A DNA stretch of 64,000 nucleotides, from NCBI RefSeq assembly GCF_000307165.1, contig NC_018704.1:2294001-2358000 (forward strand). Reading direction: 5' to 3'. A model generated the notes under the pieces. It worked only from the letters and a program-made list of their open reading frames with translations, did no database searches and was not told the DNA's origin. Each line of letters begins with the position of its first letter. Within the stretch, counting starts at the first letter, position 1. Positions 26,068 to 34,588 of this stretch are shown here, one piece after another. A program made the position numbers and the translations under genes. Origin of the DNA: Amphibacillus xylanus NBRC 15112. GTDB taxonomy: Bacteria; Bacillota; Bacilli; Bacillales; Amphibacillaceae.

Positions 26068-27510
26068 TTACTCTTTTCCTAAACGCTCGTATGCATTTTT
26101 GCCTAATTTAGTTTTAGCTAATGCTAATGTCAATAGGATTGGAACTGCAATCGCTACTGCCATTGCGATAAAGAACATTAACCAGTCGCCAGCTTGGATA
26201 GATAGGAATCCTGGAATTCCACCAACACCAATTGAGTTCGCCATAACACCTGAACCTACAGAGATTACAGCTGCAAGAGCTGATCCAACCATAGCTGCTA
26301 AGAATGGGAAGCCATATTTCAAGTTAATTCCGAACATAGCTGGTTCTGTTACACCTAAGTAACAAGATACTGCTGCGGGAATAGAAACTTGTTGCTCAGC
26401 TTTATCTCTTCTATTTAGAATAATCATTGCTACAACTGCAGAACCTTGTGCAATATTTGATAATGCAATCATTGGCCATAGGTTCGTAGCATCAAATTGA
26501 CTCATTAGCTGTAAGTCAATCGCATTTGTCATATGGTGTAAACCGGTAATAACAAGTGGAGCATAAGCAAAACCAAACACTGATGCAAATAACCAACCGA
26601 ATGCTGATGTTAGACCAGTGTAAACAATACTAGAAATCCAGTCACCAACTGCCCATCCAATCGGTCCTAATACAACGTGAGCTATAATAACTGCTGGAAT
26701 AAGTGCAAAGAATGGAACAAAGATCATCGATACAACACTTGGGATAACTTTTCTTAACCAGATTTCTAAATAAGCTAAAACAAATCCTGCTAAGATAGCT
26801 GGAATAACTTGTGCTTGATAACCAATCATATCAACTTGTGCAAAACCAAAATCCCAGAATGGAATCTCTGTCGCTTCTGCCACACCATAAGCATTGAGCA
26901 ATTGCGGTGATACAAGAGTTAAACCTAGAACAATACCAAGAATTTGAGTTGTTCCCATTTTTCTTGTAATAGACCATACAATACCTACAGGCAAGAAGTG
27001 GAAGATAGCTTCACCAATTAACCAAAGGAAGTCAAATGCTCCTTTCCAGAATTGCGATAATTCAATTAATGTTTGATTTCCATTTGGCCCAAACTCAGCA
27101 ATCTCACCAATAATATTTCTAAAACCTAAAATAAGACCACCGACTACTAAAGCTGGAATAATTGGTGTAAAGATTTCTGCTAAGTTAGCAATTAATCTTT
27201 GCAAGAAATTCATATTTTTCTTCGCTGCAACCTTTGCATCGTCTTTTGTAGCTGTGTCACCTACACCCGCTACTTTAGTAAATTCATTATAAAATGATGC
27301 AACTTCATTTCCTACGATAACTTGAAATTGCCCTGCATTTGTAAATGTACCTTTAACAACATCGAGCTTCTCAATCGCTTTTGCGTCAGCTTTCTTTGTA
27401 TCATTCAATACAAAACGTAACCTTGTTGCACAGTGAGTTACTACTGAAATGTTCTCGCTTCCACCGACCAACTTTAAAAGCTCTTTTGCCGAATCTGTGT
27501 ATTTGGCCAT
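26068..27510 (-). CDS. treP: PTS trehalose-specific EIIBC
   Basis: The 480-residue protein has an N-terminal EIIB domain with Cys in 'VVTHCATRLRFVLND' and a C-terminal EIIC domain of about ten helices ('LHHMTNAIDLQLM' and 'SCYLGVTEPAMFGINLKYGFPFL' region). No EIIA domain is attached, so it would use the glucose-type EIIA as in Bacillus subtilis. It imports trehalose as trehalose-6-P. ATG is preceded by AGAGAGGGATTATA. First gene of the tre operon. Confidence 0.96.
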   Translation of the reverse strand: MAKYTDSAKELLKLVGGSENISVVTHCATRLRFVLNDTKKADAKAIEKLDVVKGTFTNAGQFQVIVGNEVASFYNEFTKVAGVGDTATKDDAKVAAKKNMNFLQRLIANLAEIFTPIIPALVVGGLILGFRNIIGEIAEFGPNGNQTLIELSQFWKGAFDFLWLIGEAIFHFLPVGIVWSITRKMGTTQILGIVLGLTLVSPQLLNAYGVAEATEIPFWDFGFAQVDMIGYQAQVIPAILAGFVLAYLEIWLRKVIPSVVSMIFVPFFALIPAVIIAHVVLGPIGWAVGDWISSIVYTGLTSAFGWLFASVFGFAYAPLVITGLHHMTNAIDLQLMSQFDATNLWPMIALSNIAQGSAVVAMIILNRRDKAEQQVSIPAAVSCYLGVTEPAMFGINLKYGFPFLAAMVGSALAAVISVGSGVMANSIGVGGIPGFLSIQAGDWLMFFIAMAVAIAVPILLTLALAKTKLGKNAYERLGKE

Positions 27511-27554
27511 TATAATCCCTCTCTTTTCTTAAATTATAGTAATGATAAACGATA

Positions 27555-27607
27555 GCATGTATATACAAGTTGTGTTTACGCTTCCATTCTAACCTGTATA
27601 TACATGT
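27555..27607 (-). promoter_or_regulatory. treP control region: two TreR boxes
   Basis: TGTATATACA occurs at 27558-27567 and 27595-27604, each in a longer imperfect palindrome (ACTTGTATATACATG and its partner). Centres are 37 bp apart. The treP start is 47 bp downstream of the nearer box. TTGTAT inside that box could be part of a -35. Confidence 0.75.
27573..27586 (-). promoter_or_regulatory. cre (CcpA) site of the tre operon
   Basis: TGGAAGCGTAAACA on the minus strand matches TGNAANCGNNNNCA at every fixed position and lies exactly between the two TreR boxes. Confidence 0.75.
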
Positions 27608-27746
27608 GTGTCAATATCAACTTCTTACATTTAAAATCCTTTATATGGTTTATGAGTAAATACGCAAAACAAATAGCGTCAGTGTATATATTTCCACTAA
27701 CGCTAAATAATAAACAATCATAATTATCTTAAATATAAATACTAAC

Positions 27747-28445
27747 CTATACCTCTATTAACATAGAATCTAGATCATGAATAATCATTTTTTTATGCCC
27801 TTTTGGCGTTAAGTACCCAGATTTTTCAAAGGTTTTTAGTGTGCGACTAACCGTTTCGGGTGTCGTTCCTAAATGGGCAGCTAAATCCTTTCTTGACATT
27901 GGCAGGATGATTTCTGCTTGATTTTTAAATGGTGGCATCAGCTCTGCTAAAAAGTGCGCAAGTCTGACAGGTACTTTCTCCGTTGCGACTCGAGCAGTTT
28001 GTTGCTCTGCTTGTTCTAATCGTGTAGCTAATTCATTTAAGATGTGTAATGAAATAGCTGGATACTTCGCTAATAAATTTTGTAGATCAGCTCGAGATAT
28101 TCGACAAATTTGGGCTTCTTCAATTACCTCAGCATAAGACTCATGCTCGCTTTCACGAAAAAGTGCCAACTCTCCAGTGAAATCACCTGGCAACAACAGT
28201 CTGACTAACTGTTCCTTTCCAGTCTCAGAGAGACGATATACTCTTACCTTTCCTTTATGAACAACGTAAAGTGCATCTGATACATCTCCAGCATGGAAAA
28301 GGTGTTCACCTACTTTATATTGAGAAGAATGAACTGTTTTCATAATCTCAGCCATTTGATTATTGTGAAGGTGATTAAAGATCGGCACCAATCTGACACA
28401 CCCTTGCATGGAATGACTATTTGTTCCATCTGATTGTAAATTCAT
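27747..28445 (-). CDS. FNR/Crp-family regulator with two cysteines (FLP-like)
   Basis: ATG 28445 behind AGGGGTGAA gives about 232 residues: cyclic-nucleotide-binding-type beta barrel (about 20-130), long dimer helix, and a C-terminal HTH with 'AAHLGTTPETVSRTLKTF'. The E-x-x-SR of that helix is the FNR-type reader of TTGAT. There are only two cysteines, Cys16 and Cys114, 98 residues apart, and no Fe-S motif; this spacing matches FLP of Lactobacillus, which uses a disulfide switch. A perfect FNR box lies upstream of the operon. The start at 28475 would overlap the preceding stop and has no ribosome site. Confidence 0.85.
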   Translation of the reverse strand: MNLQSDGTNSHSMQGCVRLVPIFNHLHNNQMAEIMKTVHSSQYKVGEHLFHAGDVSDALYVVHKGKVRVYRLSETGKEQLVRLLLPGDFTGELALFRESEHESYAEVIEEAQICRISRADLQNLLAKYPAISLHILNELATRLEQAEQQTARVATEKVPVRLAHFLAELMPPFKNQAEIILPMSRKDLAAHLGTTPETVSRTLKTFEKSGYLTPKGHKKMIIHDLDSMLIEV

Positions 28446-28474
28446 CATTTCACCCCTAAATTTTTCTCGTTTCA

Positions 28475-28684
28475 TTAAGAAACTACTGCAAAGCCTATTG
28501 ATTTAATTACCGATTCCAGCTGATTAATTTCAACTTTTGATGGATCAAATCCTACTTTTACTTTACTAGAGTTAAAAAATACATACACCTCTTCTACCCC
28601 AATGTGCTCATTTAACACTGTTTCTATCTTATTAATACAACTTGGACATGTTAATCGCTCTAACTGAAAGATAGTTTTTTGCAC
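28475..28684 (-). CDS. Small heavy-metal-associated (CopZ-like) protein
   Basis: The 69-residue protein has the ferredoxin-like HMA fold with metal-binding CPSC in 'LTCPSCINKIETVL', and ends AVVS. The start is GTG 28684 after GAAGGAATGA. HMA proteins carry Cu(I) or similar metals; the CPxC variant differs from the common CxxC of copper chaperones by the Pro. It overlaps the open frame of the FNR-like regulator and is co-transcribed with it from an FNR-box promoter. No metal ATPase is adjacent. Confidence 0.85.
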   Translation of the reverse strand: MQKTIFQLERLTCPSCINKIETVLNEHIGVEEVYVFFNSSKVKVGFDPSKVEINQLESVIKSIGFAVVS

Positions 28685-28745
28685 TTAAATCATTCCTTCA
28701 TCTAAGTAGTAGTTAAAATCAACTCACTTTTATCTTCTTACCTTT

Positions 28746-28787
28746 ATTATACTAAAAGCTTAATGTTAAAAACTTGATCAGAATCAA
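28746..28787 (-). promoter_or_regulatory. FNR box at -41.5 and -10 element of the HMA-regulator operon
   Basis: TTGATCAGAATCAA at 28774-28787 is a perfect TTGAT-N4-ATCAA box. On the minus strand the -10 TATAAT is 28751-28746, which puts +1 near 28739 and the box centre at -41.5, the class II activator position. No good -35 exists, as expected for an activator-dependent promoter. Confidence 0.75.
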
Positions 28788-28914
28788 TTTTTGATCTGTT
28801 GCACTTCACGTTCGTAAGTCCAGCAAAATATCTAGCATTTCAATTATAAATATCTCAATTATGACACATTATGACTAATTATATTTCAAGTTTGTTACAT
28901 TTCCTCTAAAACTA

Positions 28915-28943
28915 TTGATAATTAATAGGTACTTAATTATGGT
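28915..28943 (+). promoter_or_regulatory. Promoter of the M23 peptidase-bactofilin operon
   Basis: TTGATA (28915-28920) and TATGGT (28938-28943) are separated by 17 bp. The rest of 28790-28910 shows no gene. Confidence 0.5.
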
Positions 28944-29009
28944 AAAAGAGAACTACACGACCATATTTTACATTAGTGCGGATATTTTTTATGAGAGGAG
29001 TGACTAGAA

Positions 29010-29921
29010 CTGAAAGGAAAAAAGTTTCAATTAAGAAAATGGACGTTTACTATGGTATCCAATAATATTAAAAAGCCTGTTAAGCATTTTACTATCTCAC
29101 GTTTGTTTGTATTTTTTGTCCTTTTACTATTTTTATTACCCTCAGGGCTTTTAATTTATACCATTTCTGTTAACCAGGACTTATTAATTGATAATCAGCT
29201 ACTAAATGAAGGCCTAGCTGAGTTAAACAACACAAATACTCAGTTAACGACACAAGTAGAACGTCTAATCGATGAACGTGATCAAGTGATTAATCGATAT
29301 TTTGAATTAGAGAAAATTGAAGAGATGATTCACCAGCAGATGAGTGATCTACCTGAAGAGGCCTTAGGAGGAATTGAAATTCCACTTCAGGATACGAGTT
29401 TATTAAATTTGGACACTGTTCCGGCAGATGATCTTTTATTAACTTCAAATTGGGTTGATCGCTATCATCAAACAATTGCAAGTATTGAACAGCTAGAAGA
29501 AAACTTGCTCTATATCCCGACTGAATGGCCAACAGATCCGAATACAATTACATCACCATTCGGTCCAAGAAAAGATCCCTTTAATCGAACTAAAGCGATC
29601 CACTCCGGTATTGATGTGCGCGGGAAAACAGGGACACCTATTTATGCTGCAGCAGATGGAACGGTTGATTTGGCGCAATACTACGGTGGATATGGCAATA
29701 CGATTATTATTAATCACGGCGGTCGCTATGAAACACTTTATGCTCATCTTTCAAAAATTCACGTTGAGCAAGGAGATCAGGTTAAAAAAGGTGAAGTTAT
29801 TGGGGAACTAGGTTCTACAGGACGAAGCACCGGACCACACCTACATTATGAAGTAATTAAAGATGGAACTCCTGTCGATCCTGAACAATACTTAAACTTT
29901 TTTGAAGACAAACAAAACTAA
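29010..29921 (+). CDS. M23 family metallopeptidase, membrane-anchored, probable CTG start
   Basis: This cell-wall peptidase has a cytoplasmic N-terminus, one membrane helix (LFVFFVLLLFLLPSGLLIY), a coiled coil (about 65-110) and a C-terminal LytM/M23 domain with Zn ligands in 'HSGIDVRG' and 'GPHLHYEV' plus 'TLYAHLS'. The first ATG (29052) has no ribosome site. GAGAGGAGTGA lies 9 nt before an in-frame CTG at 29010, giving 303 residues and an extra KGKKFQLRKWTFT, a '+KWTF' start typical of bactofilin-linked M23 proteins. An in-frame stop at 29001 blocks any longer start. The next gene is a bactofilin. Confidence 0.85.
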   Translation: MKGKKFQLRKWTFTMVSNNIKKPVKHFTISRLFVFFVLLLFLLPSGLLIYTISVNQDLLIDNQLLNEGLAELNNTNTQLTTQVERLIDERDQVINRYFELEKIEEMIHQQMSDLPEEALGGIEIPLQDTSLLNLDTVPADDLLLTSNWVDRYHQTIASIEQLEENLLYIPTEWPTDPNTITSPFGPRKDPFNRTKAIHSGIDVRGKTGTPIYAAADGTVDLAQYYGGYGNTIIINHGGRYETLYAHLSKIHVEQGDQVKKGEVIGELGSTGRSTGPHLHYEVIKDGTPVDPEQYLNFFEDKQN

Positions 29922-29937
29922 GAGAGAGGTATTCACT

Positions 29938-30327
29938 GTGTTGAATAAGAAAAAAAAACAGAAAGTGATTGAAACAATCATCGGTAAAGAAACCGTCATT
30001 GAAGGAAATATTAAATTACCAACGAGTCTACGAATCGACGGAAAAGTATATGGCGAAATCAAATGTGAAGGTAATGTCTACATAGGCAAGCACGGATATG
30101 CAGAACCAGCTATTGAAGCAAAAAATATTATTGTAGCTGGTGAAGCAAACGGCAATATTATAGTTAGCGAGAAAATTCAGATCCATGCTGGTGGTAAAGT
30201 CTCTGGACAAGTTCAATCTGGAGGACTTATTATTGAAGAAGGTGGACTATTTAACGGAAATAGTACCATTCACACACCAAATAAACACACTAAAAAATCA
30301 ACAGAATCAAAAAACAAAGCAATCTAG
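29938..30327 (+). CDS. Bactofilin (polymer-forming cytoskeletal protein)
   Basis: The 129-residue protein begins VLNKKKKQKVIETIIGKETVIEG and continues with the right-handed beta-helix repeats of the bactofilin domain ('LRIDGKVYGEI', 'NIIVAGEANGNII', 'IQIHAGGKVSGQV', 'IIEEGGLFNGN'), then a short Lys-rich tail. GTG 29938 is 8 nt after AGAGAGG; the TTG frame at 29902 lies inside the preceding gene. Bactofilins form filaments that position cell-wall enzymes, often an M23 peptidase encoded next door, as here. Confidence 0.93.
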   Translation: MLNKKKKQKVIETIIGKETVIEGNIKLPTSLRIDGKVYGEIKCEGNVYIGKHGYAEPAIEAKNIIVAGEANGNIIVSEKIQIHAGGKVSGQVQSGGLIIEEGGLFNGNSTIHTPNKHTKKSTESKNKAI

Positions 30328-30355
30328 TAAGTCATTCATTGACTTACTTTTTTTA
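30326..30355 (+). terminator. Terminator after bactofilin
   Basis: AGTAAGTCA (30326-30334) and TGACTTACT (30340-30348) form a perfect 9-bp stem with T7 following. Confidence 0.9.
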
Positions 30356-30513
30356 TTGTAAGTAATAGATAATTAATTTACGCTTGAATGATATTAATTG
30401 TTGTTATTTAAATGAGACTGTCTATTCTTAGCGATATTTTTAACAAGACAAGCCTAGCTAAATGTTGTAAAATATATGTAAGCTTTTTAACAAAGTGAAA
30501 AGGAGATTTTATC

Positions 30514-31413
30514 ATGAAAAAGGGTTTATTAAAATGTAGCATGATTTTATTAGCTATCATATTCTTTATCAACGCAACAATTCCAACAGCCTTTGCTGAT
30601 GCAATTGCCGGAGAAATTATTGTTACGCTTGGTGAAGACTTATCTCAAGATCAAAAAGATGCTATTTTAAAAGAAATGGGAATTGACGATAAGGAAAAGG
30701 TTACAATTATTTACGTAACAAATGAAGAAGAACATAATTATTTAGGAGATTACATCCCTGCATCTCAAATTGGTTCAAACGCACTATCATCTGCTCGAAT
30801 TGATATGCGTGATGAAAATACAGGGATTACAGTAACGACAAATAAAATTACTTATATTACAGGTTCAATGTATTCAAACGCTTTAGCTACTGCTGGGATT
30901 AGTGGTGCTGAAATTTATGTTACTGCACCTTTTGACGTATCAGGGACTGGTGCGCTAACAGGTATTATGAAGGCTTATGAGGCTGTTACTGGCGAAGAAA
31001 TTGATGAGGAAGTCAAACAAGCAGCTAACGAAGAAATGGTTGTAACTGCAGAACTTGCAGACGACGAAGACATCGATGAAGAACAAGCAACAGATTTAAT
31101 GAACCGTATTAAAGAAGAGATTGAAAAACAACGTCCTGAAACGACAGAAGATTTACGTGAATTAATTAAACGTGTAGCAAAAGAATTAGGTATTGATTTA
31201 TCTGATTTACAACTAAACCGTCTAGTCGAATTATTCGATAAATTACGTAATCTAAATATTGATTGGGGTAAAGTGACAGATACAATTAAAGCAACACGTA
31301 ATTGGATTAGTGATTTTGCCGAAAGCGAAGAAGGTAAAGGACTCGTTAAAGCAATTGGTGATTTCTTTAAAGCAATCTGGGATTGGTTCCTATCAGTATT
31401 CTCAAACGATTAA
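30514..31413 (+). CDS. ypuA: Secreted DUF1002 protein (YpuA-like)
   Basis: The 299-residue protein has a cleavable signal peptide ending near 'TAFA|DA'. The mature part is the DUF1002 domain: 'IIVTLGEDLSQDQKDAILKEMGI', 'VTNEEEHNYLG', 'NALSSARIDMRDENTGI' in shorter pieces. It ends with amphipathic and Trp-rich helices. Bacillus YpuA is an exported protein of unknown function expressed under cell-envelope stress. AAAAGGAG precedes ATG. Monocistronic, with a strong terminator. Confidence 0.88.
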   Translation: MKKGLLKCSMILLAIIFFINATIPTAFADAIAGEIIVTLGEDLSQDQKDAILKEMGIDDKEKVTIIYVTNEEEHNYLGDYIPASQIGSNALSSARIDMRDENTGITVTTNKITYITGSMYSNALATAGISGAEIYVTAPFDVSGTGALTGIMKAYEAVTGEEIDEEVKQAANEEMVVTAELADDEDIDEEQATDLMNRIKEEIEKQRPETTEDLRELIKRVAKELGIDLSDLQLNRLVELFDKLRNLNIDWGKVTDTIKATRNWISDFAESEEGKGLVKAIGDFFKAIWDWFLSVFSND

Positions 31414-31418
31414 TGATT

Positions 31419-31455
31419 AAGCCACTGGAAAGATATATTTCCAGTGGCTTATTTG
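31419..31455 (+). terminator. Terminator after the DUF1002 gene
   Basis: AAGCCACTGGAAA (31419-31431) pairs with TTTCCAGTGGCTT (31438-31450). Confidence 0.85.
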
Positions 31456-31488
31456 ATTTACCTGAAAGCTATTTACTTGTGTTGATAA

Positions 31489-32052
31489 TCAATCTAGCTC
31501 GATTTGTTTAATGACCCGAGCAGGATTTCCACCGACGACGACATTGTCTGGTACATCTTTCGTAACAACAGCGCCTGAAGCTATAACAACATTATGACCA
31601 ATCGTAACGCCTGGATTTATAACAGCACTACCCCCAATCCAAACATTATTACCAATAGTAACTGGCTTACCAAACTCCCGTCCTGAATTCCTTAACGTCG
31701 GCTCTATAGGATGCGTTGCTGTATAAATGTGAACACCCGGTGCCATCATACAGTTATCCCCAATATGTACTTCACATACATCTAAAATACAACAGTCAAA
31801 GTTCGCAAAGAAATTATCACCAACATGAATATTATAACCGTAATCACAACGAAAATTAGGTTCAATCGTTATCGCACCTTTAACTGAGCCGAATAATTGC
31901 TTTAGTAATTTTGAGCGTTCACTAACCTCAACTTCAGTTGTTTGATTATATAGACGTACGAGGCGTCTAGCTTGTAAACGTTCATTAACTAGCTCAGTAT
32001 CACTTGGATCATAAAGTTCACCAGCGATCATCAGTTCCTTGTCTGATTTCAT
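31489..32052 (-). CDS. maa: Maltose O-acetyltransferase (left-handed beta-helix)
   Basis: The 187-residue enzyme acetylates maltose or similar sugars with acetyl-CoA. It has the N-terminal Mac domain ('[20 protein letters not shown]'), hexapeptide repeats ('[20 protein letters not shown]', '[15 protein letters not shown]') and the catalytic His in '[14 protein letters not shown]'. Length and motifs match Bacillus Maa. The ribosome site AAGGAGGGGGATAGCTA precedes ATG. Monocistronic, divergent from ahpC. Confidence 0.92.
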   Translation of the reverse strand: MKSDKELMIAGELYDPSDTELVNERLQARRLVRLYNQTTEVEVSERSKLLKQLFGSVKGAITIEPNFRCDYGYNIHVGDNFFANFDCCILDVCEVHIGDNCMMAPGVHIYTATHPIEPTLRNSGREFGKPVTIGNNVWIGGSAVINPGVTIGHNVVIASGAVVTKDVPDNVVVGGNPARVIKQIELD

Positions 32053-32297
32053 TAGCTATCCCCCTCCTTATATATTATTTTATTAACCGTTTAAATCTTA
32101 ACAAAAAATTATATATCTGCATAATGTAAACTTTTTCATTACATTAATCTACATTGCAATTATCAAGTAAGTAAGAATGATTGATAATTCACAAATGAAT
32201 TTTATCAAAAAAAATTTCTTTAAGTATATATTCAACATATATAGAAATACTATTACTATGTACATTTGGACTATTAATCTTATTTAAATCATTGTGC

Positions 32298-32381
32298 TTG
32301 ACATATAAAATAGATACTTTATAATAATGGGTATCCAATTAGAATTATTATTGAATAACACTATCTATTAAAAAGTGTTAT
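32298..32381 (+). promoter_or_regulatory. ahpC promoter with PerR-like box and leader hairpin
   Basis: TTGACA (32298-32303) and TATAAT (32320-32325) at 16-bp spacing form a strong sigma-A promoter. TTAGAATTATTATTG at 32339-32353 matches the PerR consensus TTATAATNATTATAA at 11 of 14 fixed positions and lies just downstream of +1. ATAACACT (32355-32362) and AGTGTTAT (32374-32381) then form a leader hairpin with no T run. The rest of 32053-32297 is AT-rich and empty. Confidence 0.65.
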
Positions 32382-32417
32382 CTATCAATAATTAAAATAT
32401 TAAGGAGGAAGATGATT

Positions 32418-32984
32418 ATGTCACTTATTGGAACAGAAGTACAACCATTCAGAGCTCAAGCTTTCCAAAGCGGAAAGGATTTCTTTGAGGTAACAGAGGC
32501 AGATTTAAAAGGGAAATGGAGTATTGTAGTATTTTACCCAGCAGATTTCTCATTTGTTTGCCCTACAGAATTAGAGGATGTTCAGAAGGAATATGCTGAA
32601 CTGAAAAAATTAGGTGTTGAGGTTTACTCTGTATCAACAGATACTCACTTTGTTCACAAAGCATGGCATGAGAACTCTCCAGCAGTTGGTTCAATTGAGT
32701 ACATTATGATTGGTGATCCATCACAAACAATTTCACGTCAATTTGACGTTCTTAACGAAGAAACTGGTCTTGCAGATCGTGGAACATTCATTATTGATCC
32801 TGATGGAGTAATCCAAGCAATCGAAATTAACGCTGACGGTATCGGCCGTGATGCGAGTACATTAATTAATAAAGTAAAAGCTGCACAATATGTGCGCGAA
32901 AATCCAGGTGAAGTTTGTCCTGCTAAATGGGAAGAAGGCGGAGAAACATTAAAACCAAGCTTAGACATCGTTGGTAAAATTTAA
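32418..32984 (+). CDS. ahpC: Alkyl hydroperoxide reductase peroxiredoxin
   Basis: The 188-residue 2-Cys peroxiredoxin has peroxidatic Cys48 in '[10 protein letters not shown]' and resolving Cys167 in 'GEVCPAKW'. It reduces H2O2 and alkyl peroxides with electrons from AhpF. ATG 32418 is 9 nt after GGAGG and gives the standard MSLIGTEV N-terminus; ATG 32412 is too close. It is followed by ahpF after 14 bp. In Amphibacillus this pair is the main H2O2-removing system. Confidence 0.97.
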   Translation: MSLIGTEVQPFRAQAFQSGKDFFEVTEADLKGKWSIVVFYPADFSFVCPTELEDVQKEYAELKKLGVEVYSVSTDTHFVHKAWHENSPAVGSIEYIMIGDPSQTISRQFDVLNEETGLADRGTFIIDPDGVIQAIEINADGIGRDASTLINKVKAAQYVRENPGEVCPAKWEEGGETLKPSLDIVGKI

Positions 32985-32998
32985 GGAGTCTGATGAAT

Positions 32999-34528
32999 AT
33001 GCTAGATAAAGATATAAAACAACAACTTGAACAATATCTAGCTCTATTAGAAAACGATATCGTCATCAAAGTAAGTGTTGGTGACGATAAAGTTTCTAAA
33101 GATACACTTGAACTTGTTAACGAAATTGCTGACATGTCTTCAATGATTTCAGTCGAAGAAACGACTTTAGAGCGAACACCAAGCTTTAGTATTAATCGTA
33201 AGGGTGAACCAGATAGTGGTGTTGTATTTGCAGGTATTCCACTAGGTCATGAATTTACATCACTCGTTCTTGCCTTACTACAAGTTAGCGGACGCGCACC
33301 TAAAGTTGAAGCATCTGTAATTGATGCAATTAAAAAGGTTGAAGGCAAGCATGACTTTGTAACTTACGTTAGTTTAACATGTCAAAACTGTCCAGATGTT
33401 GTTCAAGCGCTTAACTTAATGAGTGTAGTTAATCCAAACATTACACATACGATGGTCGAGGGATCTGCTTTTAAAGATGAAGTAGATCGACTAAATATTC
33501 TTGCCGTTCCATCTGTTTATTTAAATGGAGAGTTCATGGCAAGTGGCCGTATGACAATTGAAGATATTTTAGGTCATCTAGGAAGCGGTATCGATGCTTC
33601 TGAGCTTAACGAAAAAGATCCATTTGACGTTCTTGTAATCGGTGGTGGACCTGCCGGTGCAAGTTCAGCAATCTATGCTGCTCGTAAAGGGATTAGAGTT
33701 GGTATTATTGCTGATCGCTTTGGCGGTCAAGTTATGGATACACTTGGGATCGAAAACTTTATCGGTACAAAATATACTGAAGGTCCTAAGCTAATCTCAG
33801 AAATTGAGCAACACGTTAACGAGTATAATATTGACGTTATGAAAGGCCTTCGAGCTCATAACATTGAGAAGAAAGATCTATTCGAGGTTCAACTTGATAA
33901 CGGTGCTGTTCTAAAGAGTAAAACAATTATTCTTGCAACTGGTGCACGTTGGAGAGACATTGGCGTTCCAGGTGAAAAAGAGTATAAAAATAAAGGTGTA
34001 GCATATTGTACACACTGCGATGCCCCACTGTTTGAAGGAAAACACGTAGCTGTTGTTGGCGGTGGAAACTCTGGTATTGAATCTGCATTAGATCTTGCAG
34101 GTATCGTTAAACATGTAACTGTATTTGAGTTTATGTCAGAGTTAAAGGCAGATGCAGTACTACAAGAAAGACTACGTAGCTTACCTAACGTAGATGTAAT
34201 TCTAAATGCACAGACAACTGAAATCACAGGTGATGAAACAGTTAAAGGTATCTCTTACATTGACCGCACAACAAACGAAGAAAAACATGTTGAGTTACAA
34301 GGTGCATTCATCCAAATTGGTCTAGCTCCTAATACTGAGTGGTTAGGTGACACAGTTGAGCGAAATCAAATCGGTGAAATTGTCATTGATAAGAAAGGTC
34401 AAACGAGTGTACCAGGTATTTTCGCTGCTGGTGACTGTACTGACACGCCTTACAAGCAAATTATTGTATCTATGGGTGCTGGTGCAACTGCCGCACTTGG
34501 CGCATTTGACTATCTACTACGTAATTAA
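32999..34528 (+). CDS. ahpF: AhpF-type peroxiredoxin reductase / NADH oxidase
   Basis: The 509-residue flavoprotein moves electrons from NADH to AhpC. It has an N-terminal thioredoxin-like double domain with CQNC near residue 130, an FAD site 'VIGGGPAGASSAIYAARKG', a redox CTHC near 340 and an NADH site 'VVGGGNSGIESA'. ATG 32999 is 10 nt after GGAG; the ATG at 32993 is possible. Amphibacillus xylanus Nox is this type of protein and length. It forms an operon with ahpC. Confidence 0.96.
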   Translation: MLDKDIKQQLEQYLALLENDIVIKVSVGDDKVSKDTLELVNEIADMSSMISVEETTLERTPSFSINRKGEPDSGVVFAGIPLGHEFTSLVLALLQVSGRAPKVEASVIDAIKKVEGKHDFVTYVSLTCQNCPDVVQALNLMSVVNPNITHTMVEGSAFKDEVDRLNILAVPSVYLNGEFMASGRMTIEDILGHLGSGIDASELNEKDPFDVLVIGGGPAGASSAIYAARKGIRVGIIADRFGGQVMDTLGIENFIGTKYTEGPKLISEIEQHVNEYNIDVMKGLRAHNIEKKDLFEVQLDNGAVLKSKTIILATGARWRDIGVPGEKEYKNKGVAYCTHCDAPLFEGKHVAVVGGGNSGIESALDLAGIVKHVTVFEFMSELKADAVLQERLRSLPNVDVILNAQTTEITGDETVKGISYIDRTTNEEKHVELQGAFIQIGLAPNTEWLGDTVERNQIGEIVIDKKGQTSVPGIFAAGDCTDTPYKQIIVSMGAGATAALGAFDYLLRN

Positions 34529-34531
34529 ATT

Positions 34532-34572
34532 AAAACATGAGGATCGAAATTCGATGCTCATGTTTTTTATTT
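34532..34572 (+). terminator. Terminator after ahpF
   Basis: AAAACATGAG (34532-34541) pairs with CTCATGTTTT, with an inner ATCGAA/TTCGAT stem. Confidence 0.85.
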
Positions 34573-34588
34573 AGATATTTATTCTCAA

